Positions 1-8,655 are shown, numbered from the stretch's first letter. The stretch: DNA of 60,187 nucleotides from an uncultured Hyphomicrobiales bacterium (GCA_903930675.1 CAIYZJ010000117.1:1-60187), one strand, 5' to 3'. The notes: generated from the letters alone by a model not told the origin. Made by a program: numbers and translations.

Positions 1-4
1 TAAC

Positions 5-94
5 TGGCGGAGGGAGCGGGATTCGAACCCGCGATACGGTTTCCCGTATACACACTTTCCAGGCGTGCGCCTTCAACCACTCGGCCACCCCTCC
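5..94 (-). tRNA. tRNA-Ser (GGA anticodon)
   Basis: The reverse complement folds as a class II tRNA: a GGAGGGG acceptor strand pairs with TCCCTCC, the T-arm carries GGTTCGAATCCC, and a long variable arm (TATACGG / CCGTATC) marks a serine tRNA. The anticodon loop reads CTGGAAA, giving anticodon GGA, which reads UCC and UCU codons. The terminal CCA is encoded (positions 5-7). Its 3' end lies at the window edge, so any element integrated at that end would be outside this sequence. Confidence 0.97.
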
Positions 95-225
95 GTCTTG
101 GTGCTTTAAGGCGCACTGAGGCCTTTTTGGTCTTTCTGTCCGCCTGCTGTCCCGCAAAAACGTGCTCTGGTCAGGAGCTTGGGGGGTAACAACAGGCTGC
201 TTGCGCAGCACCGGAAAGAGCGCGC

Positions 226-253
226 ACTATAGTCATACAGGCCGCTGTGACAA
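226..253 (-). promoter_or_regulatory. Probable sigma-70 promoter for tRNA-Ser
   Basis: On the minus strand there is a TTGTCA -35 element (248-253), a 16-base spacer and a TATAGT -10 element (226-231), followed directly by a GC-rich discriminator (GCGCGC). GC-rich discriminators are typical of stringently controlled stable-RNA promoters. The predicted start is about 125 bases upstream of the mature tRNA 5' end, so a leader would need processing. Assignment to the tRNA is inference from position. Confidence 0.5.
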
Positions 254-746
254 GAGCCTTTGCTGCCGATCCATCATTTTATTCCTGCCTTTGGGGCGGT
301 TTCAGCCTCTTTTTCGAACTCTGGTCCGGAGGTTGGAGCGACGCCGAAAGAGAGTACGCCAGCGATAAGTGCGCGGTCATATTTCGATTATGGCCTTTTG
401 CCCGGTTGATTGGCGCCGGGGTCGAAGGCCGTTTTGCCGCAATGGCGGGGTGAGGGTGGCTGGCTTGGCAGGGTGAGGAGTTTTACCGGTGAGAGGGCGA
501 ACTTGCCGGGACATCCAACGGGCTTTTGCAGACATCAAGGTTGGTCCCGAAATTGCTGTTCTATCGGGGGCAACAGGAATGAGGGGCCGAAGGATTGATG
601 CGGAAGGATTGATGCGGATGCTGGCCATGGGCCGGTGGTTGAGTGGATTGTTGCAGTTTTTTTGGGGGCGGGGCAGGCTTTGGCCTGTTCCGGTTCGGTT
701 GCGGTGGGGATCAAAGCCTATGAATTTGATATAAAAACCAAGCAAA

Positions 747-806
747 TTGAATGGTTTGATCGCTTTTTTACTATGCCTTGGCCTTCAAGAGCCGGTTTGA
801 TCGCTT
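747..806 (+). promoter_or_regulatory. Promoter with a repeated 13-bp element, upstream of the giant repeat protein
   Basis: A -35-like TTGAAT (747-752) and a -10-like TACTAT (769-774) are separated by 16 bases. The 13-mer GGTTTGATCGCTT occurs twice in direct orientation, at 753-765 (inside the spacer) and at 794-806 (just after the predicted start). The copies are 41 bases apart, about four helical turns, as expected for a factor binding the same DNA face twice. The promoter is visible; the operator role is inferred. Confidence 0.4.
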
Positions 807-881
807 AGATTCCGTTTCTGGCACAGGACTTGCGAGTCCCGTGCAAGCGCATGAGGCGCAAAGGAGACCAGAAGTAAGGCG

Positions 882-3800
882 ATGACAACCATTTCCAGTG
901 GTGTGAACTCCTATCTGACGACCTATAACACAACGCAGCCACCAGTGGTCAGCGGCAGCAGCGGCGCGCCTACGAATAGTGCCTTGCCTGTGCAATCCTC
1001 GGTGTCGATTTCGTTGTCGGCCAGCAGCAAGTCCATGGCCTCGGCCTATGCGCTGGCCAGCGCGCCGTTGAATCCGGCGAATTTGACGGTAGCGGGCAAT
1101 ACACTGAATATTGCCGAAAGTGTGCCCGGCAGCCTGAATCCCAATGATATTGTGCGGATTTATGACGGCACCAAAGACGTCACCAGCAAATTCTCCGGCT
1201 ATTCTGCCGCAACCACTCCGGCGGGTATCGCAGTGACTACCGCGGGTACCTTGAGCACAACGCCCAATAGCTTGGCCTATAACGGCAAGATTTCGTCGAG
1301 CTTGTCGTTTACCGTCAGTAAATATCTTGGACCGGGGTCTTATGATCCGGAATCGGTCAAATCCAATGTCGTGGTGAGCACGCTGGATACGGCCCCGCCT
1401 TTGACCCCGCGTGCCACGCAAGGTACGGGAGCATCGAGCCGGATCATCACTCTGATTTCGCCCGAGCGCAATACAACCGTTGAAATCTGGAACGGCGATC
1501 CCGCCAGTGGCGGTGTGCAGGTTTATGGCTCTGGCGCAGCAGATACTTTTATGCCGATCGGGATCAACCAGTTCAGTGCCAAATCGGGGGCTTACAACGG
1601 CACCGAAAGCCAGAGTTTGCGCGTTTACTTGCGCGATGCGGCGGGCAATCTTTCGCTGCCTTCGGCCGTCATGACGCGTCAGATTGACTCGCTCAACCGC
1701 TCGGCCAACGCCAATACAGCGGCCTATGTGGCTGCCAGAGATGCAGGAACTCTTGCCAGTTTCACACCGATTGATATCGTTGACCGGTCGTCAGCCATTG
1801 TCGACAATATTGATCTGTTGCAGGAAATGGCGGCTGGCGGCTATGCGCCGAGCATCAAGCTCAATGACTCGCGCCCTTCGGTGCTGACCTTGACGGCCAC
1901 ACAGGTGGCCAATGATGCCGATGCGCTGAATATGCTGACATCGAGTGTAACGCCGCCGGTGGCGTTTTCGATTGATGCCAAGGGCCCGTTTACCGCCGAT
2001 CAAATTCTGACTTTGCCTCCTGCTCTGATAGCCAAGATCAAAAGCATCAATATCAGCCTGAGTGCGCAGGATGCTGTGACCAATCTGACGGCCATCAACC
2101 AATTGCTGGCCACAGCGACGCTCAAAGCGGGGCAGGTTTCCAAATTCGCGGTGAACATCAGCGATACGGTGCAGTCGGTTCAGGATAATTTCGACCAGAT
2201 TGCCACGTTGAAAATTATCACCTCCGTCAGCCTGACCGATCAATTCGTCAATCCGACCGGAAAAACCATTCCGCTGACGCTTAAAGCCTCGCAGTTGAAA
2301 TCGACCGAGTTGGCGCAAGTCAACTTCAAACCCGTGACCGCCGGTGCCACCGATTTGACCCTGACCGTTGCGGGCCAGACGCTGAACGTGAAGGCGGGCA
2401 AGAGCATGACGGCCAATGAAGTGGCCGATGTCTTTGCCGGAACATCGCTGGCTGATCCGACCATTGCGACCCTGACCGGAACCCTGACCGGTTACGCTGT
2501 CACGCGCGGCGCGGGCGCGGGTGTGAGTTACAAGAGCACGGTGGTGGGTGACAATGTGGCCGATCTGGTCATCGGTGGCACGGCCAGCCGTGTGTTGGCT
2601 TCCAAGCCCGGTATGACGGTGGTGCAGGGGGGCGTGGACCTGTCGATCATCAACAAATTGCCGGTCAATTTTGTGGCGCGCATTACCGAAGCCAAGGCCA
2701 AGGATGCGCTTGCTTTGCAGAAAAACGCCCATGTGGTGGATTTCACGATCCAGGATACGGTTGATCAGGCCTTGCTCTATGCCAAGACGCTGAATACCTT
2801 GCCGAAATCCTTTACGATGTCCATCAAGGACACCACAGCCAATCTGGCGGTACGTACCAACAACATGGGTACGATCACCAAGCCCTACACGTTGAACCTG
2901 ACCGATGCGACGGTGGACAAGATCCTGCAATTCGGCAAGCAGCTTAAAACCGTCAAGACGCAATTCAGCATCAAGGATACAGTTCCCAATGTACTGGCCA
3001 AATCGGCTGATCTGGCGGCGATCAAATCCAACTTCGCCATTGCCGATGCCGATAATGTCATCAGCAATGACGGGATTTCGGTGCTGACCAATGCGGGTAT
3101 GACGGTGAGCGGCATTAAATGGAGCGACGCCCAATTTGCCGATGCCAGCAGCAATGTGAAACAGATCCTGATCAACAGCCCGATTGATACGATCTACAAG
3201 AGCACTGATCCGACCACCTTTACCCATGTCGATGTGCTGAAAAGCATCAGCAAGGTGCTGAAGGTGAATATTCTGGTGGATTCAAATACCACATTCGATC
3301 AAATCGACATGTTGCAGGGCATTTCGGATGTGCCCGGGGTACCGCTTGCGGCGCCGCCCGCTATTGATGCCAATCTGAGCATCAATGGTGTGCCCGTGAA
3401 AATCCTTGCCGGATCGGATTTGGCAACCATCAAGGATACCATCAATACGGCCGTCACGGATTATAACCAGCAGATCACTGCGCATAATATGGTGCTGCGG
3501 ACACCTGAAAGTCTGGTGGACATCCATGCCGAACTCGATGCGGCCGGCACGGGCATTGTGCTTTATTCCAATGCGACTTCGGCAATCGAGGTCAAGGATA
3601 TGTCGAATATTACGGCCTTTACCGGCCTGAATTTCGGCGTGTCGGGAGCACGCGTCAATGGCGTGGCGATCACTGCGCCGACCGGATCGATCAAGGGCAC
3701 GATCAGCCTTGATAGCGGGCTGGTGGCGACCACCACCGCAACAGCCGCTCCCTCAGTGGCTTTGAAGCCGGGCGCCACAACACAGGCCGATGTGACCTTC

Positions 3801-4421
3801 ACCGCGCTCAAATCGGGGGCTTCGGTGACGCTGGCCGGACTGACTTTCAAAGCCAATGTCGATCTGACCAAAGAGCAGGTGGCCTCGGCTTTCGCCAATA
3901 TCGCTGACGGCACGGTCTCGAACACGATTACGCCTGCCGCCGACGGCGTTTTCTCAGGCATCATGACGGGCTGGGCGACAGGGGCTGCGACCAATGAATT
4001 GGTCGGCTATACCGCAACCAAACCGCCAGGCTTGGTCAATCTGACGCTGGGCAGCGACGCCATCAAAAACATGGCCGCCATTGTGAAGGCGATCAACGAC
4101 GCCAATCTGGGGATCAAGGCCACCACTGACGGCACGGTGGCGGGCGGTGTCAGTCTGACCTCGAACGACCAGACCCCGATCAGCGTCAGCTATCCGGCCG
4201 ATATGAGCAATGCACTGGGTCTGAAAATGGGTCTGACCTCGAAAGTGCTGCAATTTGATTGTTCGGATGCCTATGTGCTGCCGACCTTGAAGGATTCCTT
4301 CAGCAATCTGCGCAATTTCTTCACCTTGAACGTCATTGATACCCAAGCCAATATCAATGCCAACCGCGCCGCGCTGGATCAGGCGGCACGCAACAATGTG
4401 ATGCTGACCGTCAAACGTTGA
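882..4421 (+). CDS. Giant modular repeat protein, function unknown
   Basis: This 1179-residue protein is rich in Ala, Thr, Ser, Asn and Val, with very few cysteines, and has no signal peptide or evident membrane segment. Three kinds of modules can be seen. A roughly 25-residue unit of the form beta-strand, DT/DxxxN, amphipathic helix recurs near residues 301, 394, 426, 623, 648, 673, 697 and 1151. A module containing AGLTF, then QVASAFAN, then a GWATG-type turn lies near 985-1040, with a weaker copy near 500-555. Segments near 833-895 and 1053-1120 resemble the flagellin hook IN motif (ING...AIN...L.S). Such modules are known from large secreted adhesin or S-layer-like proteins of alphaproteobacteria, but no RTX repeats or other export signal are obvious. 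An AAGGAG sequence lies 15 bases before the ATG. Surface or secreted location is inference. Confidence 0.85.
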   Translation: MTTISSGVNSYLTTYNTTQPPVVSGSSGAPTNSALPVQSSVSISLSASSKSMASAYALASAPLNPANLTVAGNTLNIAESVPGSLNPNDIVRIYDGTKDVTSKFSGYSAATTPAGIAVTTAGTLSTTPNSLAYNGKISSSLSFTVSKYLGPGSYDPESVKSNVVVSTLDTAPPLTPRATQGTGASSRIITLISPERNTTVEIWNGDPASGGVQVYGSGAADTFMPIGINQFSAKSGAYNGTESQSLRVYLRDAAGNLSLPSAVMTRQIDSLNRSANANTAAYVAARDAGTLASFTPIDIVDRSSAIVDNIDLLQEMAAGGYAPSIKLNDSRPSVLTLTATQVANDADALNMLTSSVTPPVAFSIDAKGPFTADQILTLPPALIAKIKSINISLSAQDAVTNLTAINQLLATATLKAGQVSKFAVNISDTVQSVQDNFDQIATLKIITSVSLTDQFVNPTGKTIPLTLKASQLKSTELAQVNFKPVTAGATDLTLTVAGQTLNVKAGKSMTANEVADVFAGTSLADPTIATLTGTLTGYAVTRGAGAGVSYKSTVVGDNVADLVIGGTASRVLASKPGMTVVQGGVDLSIINKLPVNFVARITEAKAKDALALQKNAHVVDFTIQDTVDQALLYAKTLNTLPKSFTMSIKDTTANLAVRTNNMGTITKPYTLNLTDATVDKILQFGKQLKTVKTQFSIKDTVPNVLAKSADLAAIKSNFAIADADNVISNDGISVLTNAGMTVSGIKWSDAQFADASSNVKQILINSPIDTIYKSTDPTTFTHVDVLKSISKVLKVNILVDSNTTFDQIDMLQGISDVPGVPLAAPPAIDANLSINGVPVKILAGSDLATIKDTINTAVTDYNQQITAHNMVLRTPESLVDIHAELDAAGTGIVLYSNATSAIEVKDMSNITAFTGLNFGVSGARVNGVAITAPTGSIKGTISLDSGLVATTTATAAPSVALKPGATTQADVTFTALKSGASVTLAGLTFKANVDLTKEQVASAFANIADGTVSNTITPAADGVFSGIMTGWATGAATNELVGYTATKPPGLVNLTLGSDAIKNMAAIVKAINDANLGIKATTDGTVAGGVSLTSNDQTPISVSYPADMSNALGLKMGLTSKVLQFDCSDAYVLPTLKDSFSNLRNFFTLNVIDTQANINANRAALDQAARNNVMLTVKR

Positions 4422-4540
4422 CGGGATGCGCTTAACCACTTTGCACAAGTCTGATTGTTCAGCCTGCCGGATTTTGGCATGATGGTCCATGTCGGGCCCT
4501 GTTTTTCGGGCTCTGGTTGCATTTTGAGGAGCTTGCCGCT

Positions 4541-5332
4541 TTGTCTTCGCATACCCCATCTCCGGTTGCTCTCGTGACAGGTGCCGCGCGCGGGATCGGT
4601 CTGGCCACGGCACGCCGCTTTCTGGCCGAGGGCTGGCGGGTCGTACTGCTGGATATCGATTCCGAGACTTTGACGCAGTCTATGGCAGAAATCGGCCAGC
4701 CCGATGATGTGCTGGCCATCCATTGCGATGTGGCGGATGTGCGGGCGGTACAGGCGGCGATTTTGAAGGTCGCCTCGCATTTCTCCCGCCTTGATGCGCT
4801 GGTCAACAATGCGGGTGTGGCGGTGTTCAAGCCGATCCTCGAAACCACGCCGGAGGAATGGCAGCGGGTGCTGGATGTCAATCTGTCCGGCCCGTTCTTT
4901 ACCGCTCAGGCCGCAGCCTTGTTGATGCGTGAAACGGGCGGCGGCAGCATCGTCAATATTGCGTCTATTTCGGGCTTGCGCGCCTCCACCTTGCGCGTGG
5001 CCTATGGCACCAGCAAAGCCGCGCTGGTGCATCTGACCAAGCAACAGGCTGCCGAATTCGGTGCGATCGGGGTCAGGGTCAATGCGGTTGCTCCGGGTCC
5101 GGTGGATACCGCCATGGCCAAAGCGGTGCACAGTGCCGAAATCCGTGCCGATTATCACGATGCGATTCCTCTCAACCGCTACGGGCTGGAAGAGGAAATT
5201 GCCGAGGCGGTGTTTTTCCTCTGTTCGAGCCGTTCGAGCTATATCACGGGGCAGACTTTGGCGGTGGATGGCGGGTTTGATGCGACAGGCATCGGATTGG
5301 CCTCTTTGCGCAATCAGCGCCGCAATGGCTGA
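4541..5332 (+). CDS. SDR-family oxidoreductase (3-oxoacyl-ACP reductase / sugar dehydrogenase type)
   Basis: A classical short-chain dehydrogenase of about 263 residues. The N-terminal TGAARGIG is the NAD(P)-binding glycine motif, NNAG follows in beta-4, and the active site has the usual Ser plus a YGTSK (YxxxK) motif. The C-terminal GQTLAVDGG is typical of the FabG/glucose 1-dehydrogenase group. I chose the TTG at 4541 because GAGGAG lies 9 bases upstream; the frame also opens at a TTG at 4517 without a better site. The acidic DID after beta-2 suggests NAD preference. Its substrate cannot be read from sequence; sugars or hydroxy acids are equally possible. It converges on the TPR gene, 9 bases from its stop. 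Confidence 0.88.
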   Translation: MSSHTPSPVALVTGAARGIGLATARRFLAEGWRVVLLDIDSETLTQSMAEIGQPDDVLAIHCDVADVRAVQAAILKVASHFSRLDALVNNAGVAVFKPILETTPEEWQRVLDVNLSGPFFTAQAAALLMRETGGGSIVNIASISGLRASTLRVAYGTSKAALVHLTKQQAAEFGAIGVRVNAVAPGPVDTAMAKAVHSAEIRADYHDAIPLNRYGLEEEIAEAVFFLCSSRSSYITGQTLAVDGGFDATGIGLASLRNQRRNG

Positions 5333-5341
5333 GCGGCTTGC

Positions 5342-5905
5342 TTACAAATCGAGGCCTTCGACTTGCGGGCGCAATTTTTCGATCGCCTCGTTGGTTTTGT
5401 CGTAGAGCGGATAGATGATCTTGGCGCGCTGATAGAGGTGATAGGCCGCTTTGATCTGTCCGCGTTGTTGCATGATGGCACCAAGGCCCATCATCGCCGG
5501 ATAATGGCGTGGCTCCAGCCGCAACACTTCGACCAGATCGGCCATGGCACGGGTGTGGTCTTCGAGTGCGAAAAACACCAGCGCACGGCTGTTCCAGCCT
5601 TCCGCCCAATGCGGGCGCAACATGATGGCGCGGTCGAGCAATTCAATCGCCAGTGCGGGATCATCGGCCATCAATGCGCCATTGGCCCGCGACACCAATA
5701 AATCGGCCGTATCACTGCCCGAGCGCCCCAGCCGTCGCCGGATAGCCTCGGCGACCTGCTGGGCTTGCGCGGGAGCCTGTGCCTTGGCCAAGCGTTCGAA
5801 CAGACTGTCGAGGGTGGGGTCGGGCTTGTTGCGCAATTGTGCCTGCGCTGTCGCCCCCGCGGTGCAGGCGGCAGCCATCAAACATCCCAGAAAAGCGCGG
5901 CGCAT
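5342..5905 (-). CDS. Periplasmic TPR-repeat protein
   Basis: A protein of about 187 residues with an N-terminal signal sequence (MRRAFLGCLMAAACTAG, cleavage probably near the ATAQA stretch; a lipobox at the AAC is possible but weak). The remainder holds three or so tetratricopeptide repeats, with the pattern ALMADDPALAIELLDRAIML / ALVFFALEDHTRAMADLVEVL / ALGAIMQQRGQIKAAYHLYQRA. TPR domains mediate protein-protein contacts; no catalytic motif is present. Three ATG codons stand in a row; the third (5905) is best placed after AAGGG. Convergent with the SDR gene. Partner unknown. Confidence 0.8.
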   Translation of the reverse strand: MRRAFLGCLMAAACTAGATAQAQLRNKPDPTLDSLFERLAKAQAPAQAQQVAEAIRRRLGRSGSDTADLLVSRANGALMADDPALAIELLDRAIMLRPHWAEGWNSRALVFFALEDHTRAMADLVEVLRLEPRHYPAMMGLGAIMQQRGQIKAAYHLYQRAKIIYPLYDKTNEAIEKLRPQVEGLDL

Positions 5906-6118
5906 CATCATCCCTTGATTTTAAGCAAGTTCTGCAGGGCCGCAAGATGCTGTTTTGAAAAAGAATGGCAGACGCCTGCAATCTCATCACACCGATTGTT
6001 GCGCCGCCACAAATCTGTGCATGCGCAATAAGATCAAGGCTTGCCACAGTCACGGGTATGGTTAGCATGGAAGAGGGAAAGCCTGATGATTGCAACAGGC
6101 TGTAAAGGGGGGCTCGAG

Positions 6119-7471
6119 ATGAGCGATCACATCCATCCAGTGGATCAACAATTGCCGTTTGGGCGCATGGCAGCTTTGGGCTTGCAACATGTGCTTGTGA
6201 TGTATGCGGGTGCGGTGGCGGTGCCGCTGATCATTGGCCGCGCTTTGAAACTGCCGCCCGATCAGGTCGGTATTCTTGTCAATGCCGATTTGTTCGCCTG
6301 CGGTCTTGTCACTTTGATCCAGTGTATCGGGATAGGGCCGTTCGGTATCCGGCTGCCGGTAATGATGGGCGTAACCTTTGCCTCGGTAGCGCCAATGCTT
6401 GCAATGGCTGCAAATCCTGCGGTCGGTTTGGGCGGCATTTACGGCGCGGTGATCGTATCGGGTATTTTCGGCCTTCTGGTCGCTCCCTTTGTCAGCCGTA
6501 TGCTGGCCTTCTTTCCGCCTGTTGTGACAGGCACGATCATTCTGGTGATAGGCATTTCCCTGATGCGGATCGGAGTGAATTGGGCAGCGGGTGCGCCAGC
6601 ACCGAACCTGCCCGGCTATGGTGATCCCCTGCATCTGTCGGTGGCGGCCTTTACGCTGATCGTGATTTTGGCACTGATGCGCTACACCAAGGGCTTTGTT
6701 ACCAATATTGCGGTGTTGCTGGGTACGGTTGTCGGCTTTGCGCTTGCTTATGCTTTGGGCAAGGTGAACTTTGAGGCCGTGGCGAAGGCCGAACCGTTCG
6801 GCCTGATCTATCCGTTCCAGCTCGCCACACCCACTTTCGATCTGTTTGCCGCTATTTCAATGTGTCTGGTGATGCTGGTCGTGATGGTGGAATCAACCGG
6901 CATGTTTCTGGCCGTCGGCGAAATGACCGATCGCCCCGTACACGAGCCCGATCTGAAACGCGGGCTGTTGACCGATGGTCTGGGTACGCTGATCGGCGGG
7001 ATTTTCAACACCTTTCCTTACACCTCCTTCTCCCAGAATGTCGGTCTGGTCGGTGTCACCGGCGTGCGCTCGCGTTTTGTGACGGCGGCCGGCGGGGTGA
7101 TCCTGCTGGCTTTGGGCCTGATTCCCAAATTGGGTGCGGTGATGACGGCTGTTCCGGTATTCGTGCTGGGCGGGGCGGGGATTGTGATGTTCGGCATGGT
7201 TGCGGCCACAGGCGTGCGGATCCTCTCCAATGTCGATTTCAAGACCAACCGCTTCAACCTCTATATCGTCGCGGTCTCCATCGGCTTCGGCCTGATCCCG
7301 CTGGTCGCACCGGCCTTTTTCTCGAAATTGCCGAAAGATCTGGAGCCGATCCTCAATTCCGGTATCGTGCTGGCCTCCATTACCGCCGTGATCCTGAATG
7401 CCTGGTTCAACGGTGCATCTGGCAGTGCCAAAGACGCCGCAAGCTCGGCCTCGGCCAGCGATCACGCCTGA
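6119..7471 (+). CDS. NCS2-family purine (uric acid/xanthine) permease
   Basis: About 450 residues with the hydrophobic profile of nucleobase-ascorbate transporters (roughly 12-14 membrane segments). The N-terminal LGLQHVLVMYAGAVAVPLIIG and the later signature SQNVGLVGVTGV, matching the family motif QNxGxxxxT, identify NCS2. The family imports xanthine, urate or uracil by proton symport; the sequence resembles the urate/xanthine branch (UacT/PbuX) more than UraA. The ATG at 6119 is preceded by AAAGGGGGG; upstream in-frame residues look non-coding. A weak promoter-like pair (TTGCCA 6041-6046, TAGCAT 6063-6068) and the near-palindrome TGTGCATGCGCA (6016-6027) lie upstream. No purine-degradation genes adjoin it; an allantoate-type amidohydrolase is 46 kb away. 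Confidence 0.9.
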   Translation: MSDHIHPVDQQLPFGRMAALGLQHVLVMYAGAVAVPLIIGRALKLPPDQVGILVNADLFACGLVTLIQCIGIGPFGIRLPVMMGVTFASVAPMLAMAANPAVGLGGIYGAVIVSGIFGLLVAPFVSRMLAFFPPVVTGTIILVIGISLMRIGVNWAAGAPAPNLPGYGDPLHLSVAAFTLIVILALMRYTKGFVTNIAVLLGTVVGFALAYALGKVNFEAVAKAEPFGLIYPFQLATPTFDLFAAISMCLVMLVVMVESTGMFLAVGEMTDRPVHEPDLKRGLLTDGLGTLIGGIFNTFPYTSFSQNVGLVGVTGVRSRFVTAAGGVILLALGLIPKLGAVMTAVPVFVLGGAGIVMFGMVAATGVRILSNVDFKTNRFNLYIVAVSIGFGLIPLVAPAFFSKLPKDLEPILNSGIVLASITAVILNAWFNGASGSAKDAASSASASDHA

Positions 7472-7491
7472 TTGCCGGCAACAATTGAGCG

Positions 7492-7519
7492 AAGGGGGCT
7501 TCGGCTCCCTTTTTTATTT
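7492..7519 (+). terminator. Rho-independent terminator after the NCS2 permease
   Basis: An 8-bp stem (AAGGGGGC / GCTCCCTT with one G-U pair) closes a TTCG tetraloop and is followed by a T-rich run (TTTTTTATTTTT). It lies about 20 bases after the permease stop. Confidence 0.85.
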
Positions 7520-7691
7520 TTACAAAAAAATCGAAAAACATGCAGATGAACGGATTATGAAGCACGGGCTCAGGCGCCGTTCAGGGCGGGGCGGCTAATC
7601 TCCTTTTAACGATCAGACGGGGAACAAAAACTCCGCAAGCTGATCGGGCAACCGGCCCTGAATGTTCAGGCCACACTAAGGAGAGAGTACC

Positions 7692-8027
7692 ATGACAAAG
7701 TCCCTGACCCGTCTCGTTTCGACCGTTACCCTGATCAGTGCTCTTGGCCTTGGCGCCGCTTTCGCGCAGACGCCCGCACCGACCACCGGCAATTCCGCAG
7801 CAACTCCTGCCATCACGGCTCCGGCCTCCGGCAAGGTTGCCGACAGCAAGGCAAAATCGGCCGAGCACAAAGCGACCAAGGATCATGTTGCAAAAGATCA
7901 GGCAACCGCCAAAACCCACGCGCTGAAGCCCGATGCTGCAAAGAGCGATAAAAAGGCGGTTGTTGATGCTCCCCAGACTTCAGCCAAAACAGGATCGGCA
8001 AGCCCGACAGTTGCGCCAAAATCCTGA
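7692..8027 (+). CDS. Small exported Ala/Lys-rich protein
   Basis: A 111-residue protein with a clear signal peptide (MTKSLTRLVSTVTLISALG..., cleavage after AFA, near residue 25). The mature part is almost entirely Ala, Lys, Thr, Pro, Ser and Asp, with no cysteine or aromatic residues and no hydrophobic core, so it is predicted to be disordered and basic. A strong ribosome binding site (AAGGAGAG) precedes the ATG, and a perfect terminator follows. It is monocistronic. Similar low-complexity periplasmic proteins are common in alphaproteobacteria but have no assigned function; I recognise no family. Confidence 0.75.
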   Translation: MTKSLTRLVSTVTLISALGLGAAFAQTPAPTTGNSAATPAITAPASGKVADSKAKSAEHKATKDHVAKDQATAKTHALKPDAAKSDKKAVVDAPQTSAKTGSASPTVAPKS

Positions 8028-8104
8028 TGCTTCGAAAAGCAAGGACAGGACCTTCTCCCGCTCATGGTCTTGTCCCGCTTCTTCCGCATCGATCCAATCA
8101 TAAC

Positions 8105-8137
8105 AGACGCCGGCTGAACAGCCGGCGTCTTTTGTTT
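8105..8137 (+). terminator. Strong rho-independent terminator
   Basis: A perfect 11-bp stem (AGACGCCGGCT / AGCCGGCGTCT) with a GAAC loop is followed by TTTGTTTG. It ends the transcript of the small Ala/Lys-rich protein. Confidence 0.88.
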
Positions 8138-8204
8138 GTCGGGTAAGTTTTTGTTTGTCCCGGCAGCTTTTAATAGACTGTCAGGGTAAAATTGCGGCGG
8201 GCCG

Positions 8205-8234
8205 TTGACAAGCGGGTGATCAAAGGCAAAATAT
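8205..8234 (+). promoter_or_regulatory. Probable promoter for the second small exported protein
   Basis: A consensus TTGACA (8205-8210) is followed after about 18 bases by an AT-rich AAATAT hexamer, upstream of the 94-residue ORF. The -35 match is perfect, the -10 match only fair. Confidence 0.4.
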
Positions 8235-8275
8235 AGACTATCGTCATAACTTGACGTGACATTGAGGAGATTAAA

Positions 8276-8560
8276 ATGAAAAAGATCGTTGCAGCCGTGG
8301 TCTTGGGCTTGGCATTGATGGGTTCTGCGCAGGCGCAGACCGCTCGTGATACGCGCGAAGTCGGCGCGGCCGGTATTTCCGGCGGTGCTGCTTCCGTGAT
8401 TTTCTGGAACACGATGGCTTCGACCACCGCTCTGGCTACTGCCGGTGTCGGTATTGGTGTCGCAGCTGGCGTCTATGCCATCTACAAGATCTTCGACAGC
8501 GCTTCCACGCCTGCTCCTGCACCTGTTGCAGCGGCTCCGGCCAAAAAGGCCAAGAAGTAA
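8276..8560 (+). CDS. Small exported or membrane protein, glycine-zipper-like, unknown function
   Basis: A 94-residue protein. The signal peptide (MKKIVAAVVLGLALMGSAQAQ) has a canonical AQA cleavage site at about residue 20. The mature chain has a small-residue-rich hydrophobic stretch (about residues 47-70, ATAGVGIGVAAGVYAIYKIF) that could span the membrane or pack as a glycine zipper, then a Pro/Ala linker and a basic KKAKK end. GAGGAG lies at ideal spacing before the ATG. It is monocistronic, between its own promoter and terminator. I recognise no family. Confidence 0.75.
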   Translation: MKKIVAAVVLGLALMGSAQAQTARDTREVGAAGISGGAASVIFWNTMASTTALATAGVGIGVAAGVYAIYKIFDSASTPAPAPVAAAPAKKAKK

Positions 8561-8605
8561 GCGGCAGGAAACAGATGGTTGATCCTGACAGGATCAGCCC
8601 AAGAC

Positions 8606-8636
8606 AAGGACGCTTTGGCAACAAAGCGTCCTTTTT
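8606..8636. terminator. Bidirectional-type terminator between convergent genes
   Basis: A perfect 12-bp stem (AAGGACGCTTTG / CAAAGCGTCCTT) with a GCAA tetraloop is followed by T5 on the plus strand. It lies between the small exported protein and the convergent histidine kinase gene; the A-rich flank on the other side is short, so it is stronger for the plus-strand gene. Confidence 0.87.
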
Positions 8637-8655
8637 GATGACGGATAGAGACCGG

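Larger units (their letters stand above)
95..881. other. Gene-free intergenic stretch
   Basis: This 787-base stretch separates tRNA-Ser from the large repeat-protein gene. Several short open frames exist on both strands, but they overlap each other, lack convincing ribosome binding sites and give Arg/Pro/Cys-rich translations unlike real proteins. What I can support here is the tRNA promoter (226-253), a short tandem duplication near 587-616 in which GGAAGGATTGATGCG-like units repeat, and the promoter region of the next gene (747-806). I see nothing else. Confidence 0.6.

Noticed and set aside
377-745. Short open frames in the 95-881 region
   Set aside because: They overlap on both strands, lack ribosome binding sites and give Arg/Pro-rich translations without hydrophobic or helical pattern.
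5-881. Genomic island at the tRNA-Ser
   Set aside because: Integration normally uses the tRNA 3' end, which faces the left window edge; there is no integrase or att-like direct repeat on the visible side.
1791-3227. A 478-codon minus-strand frame inside the giant repeat-protein gene
   Set aside because: His/Arg/Gln-rich shadow composition and no start signal; the sense frame has clear protein repeats.
7621-7645. GGAAC followed by A-rich sequence, like an EcfG general-stress -35 element
   Set aside because: The expected CGTT-type -10 is not found at 16-17 bases, so an EcfG promoter is not supported.
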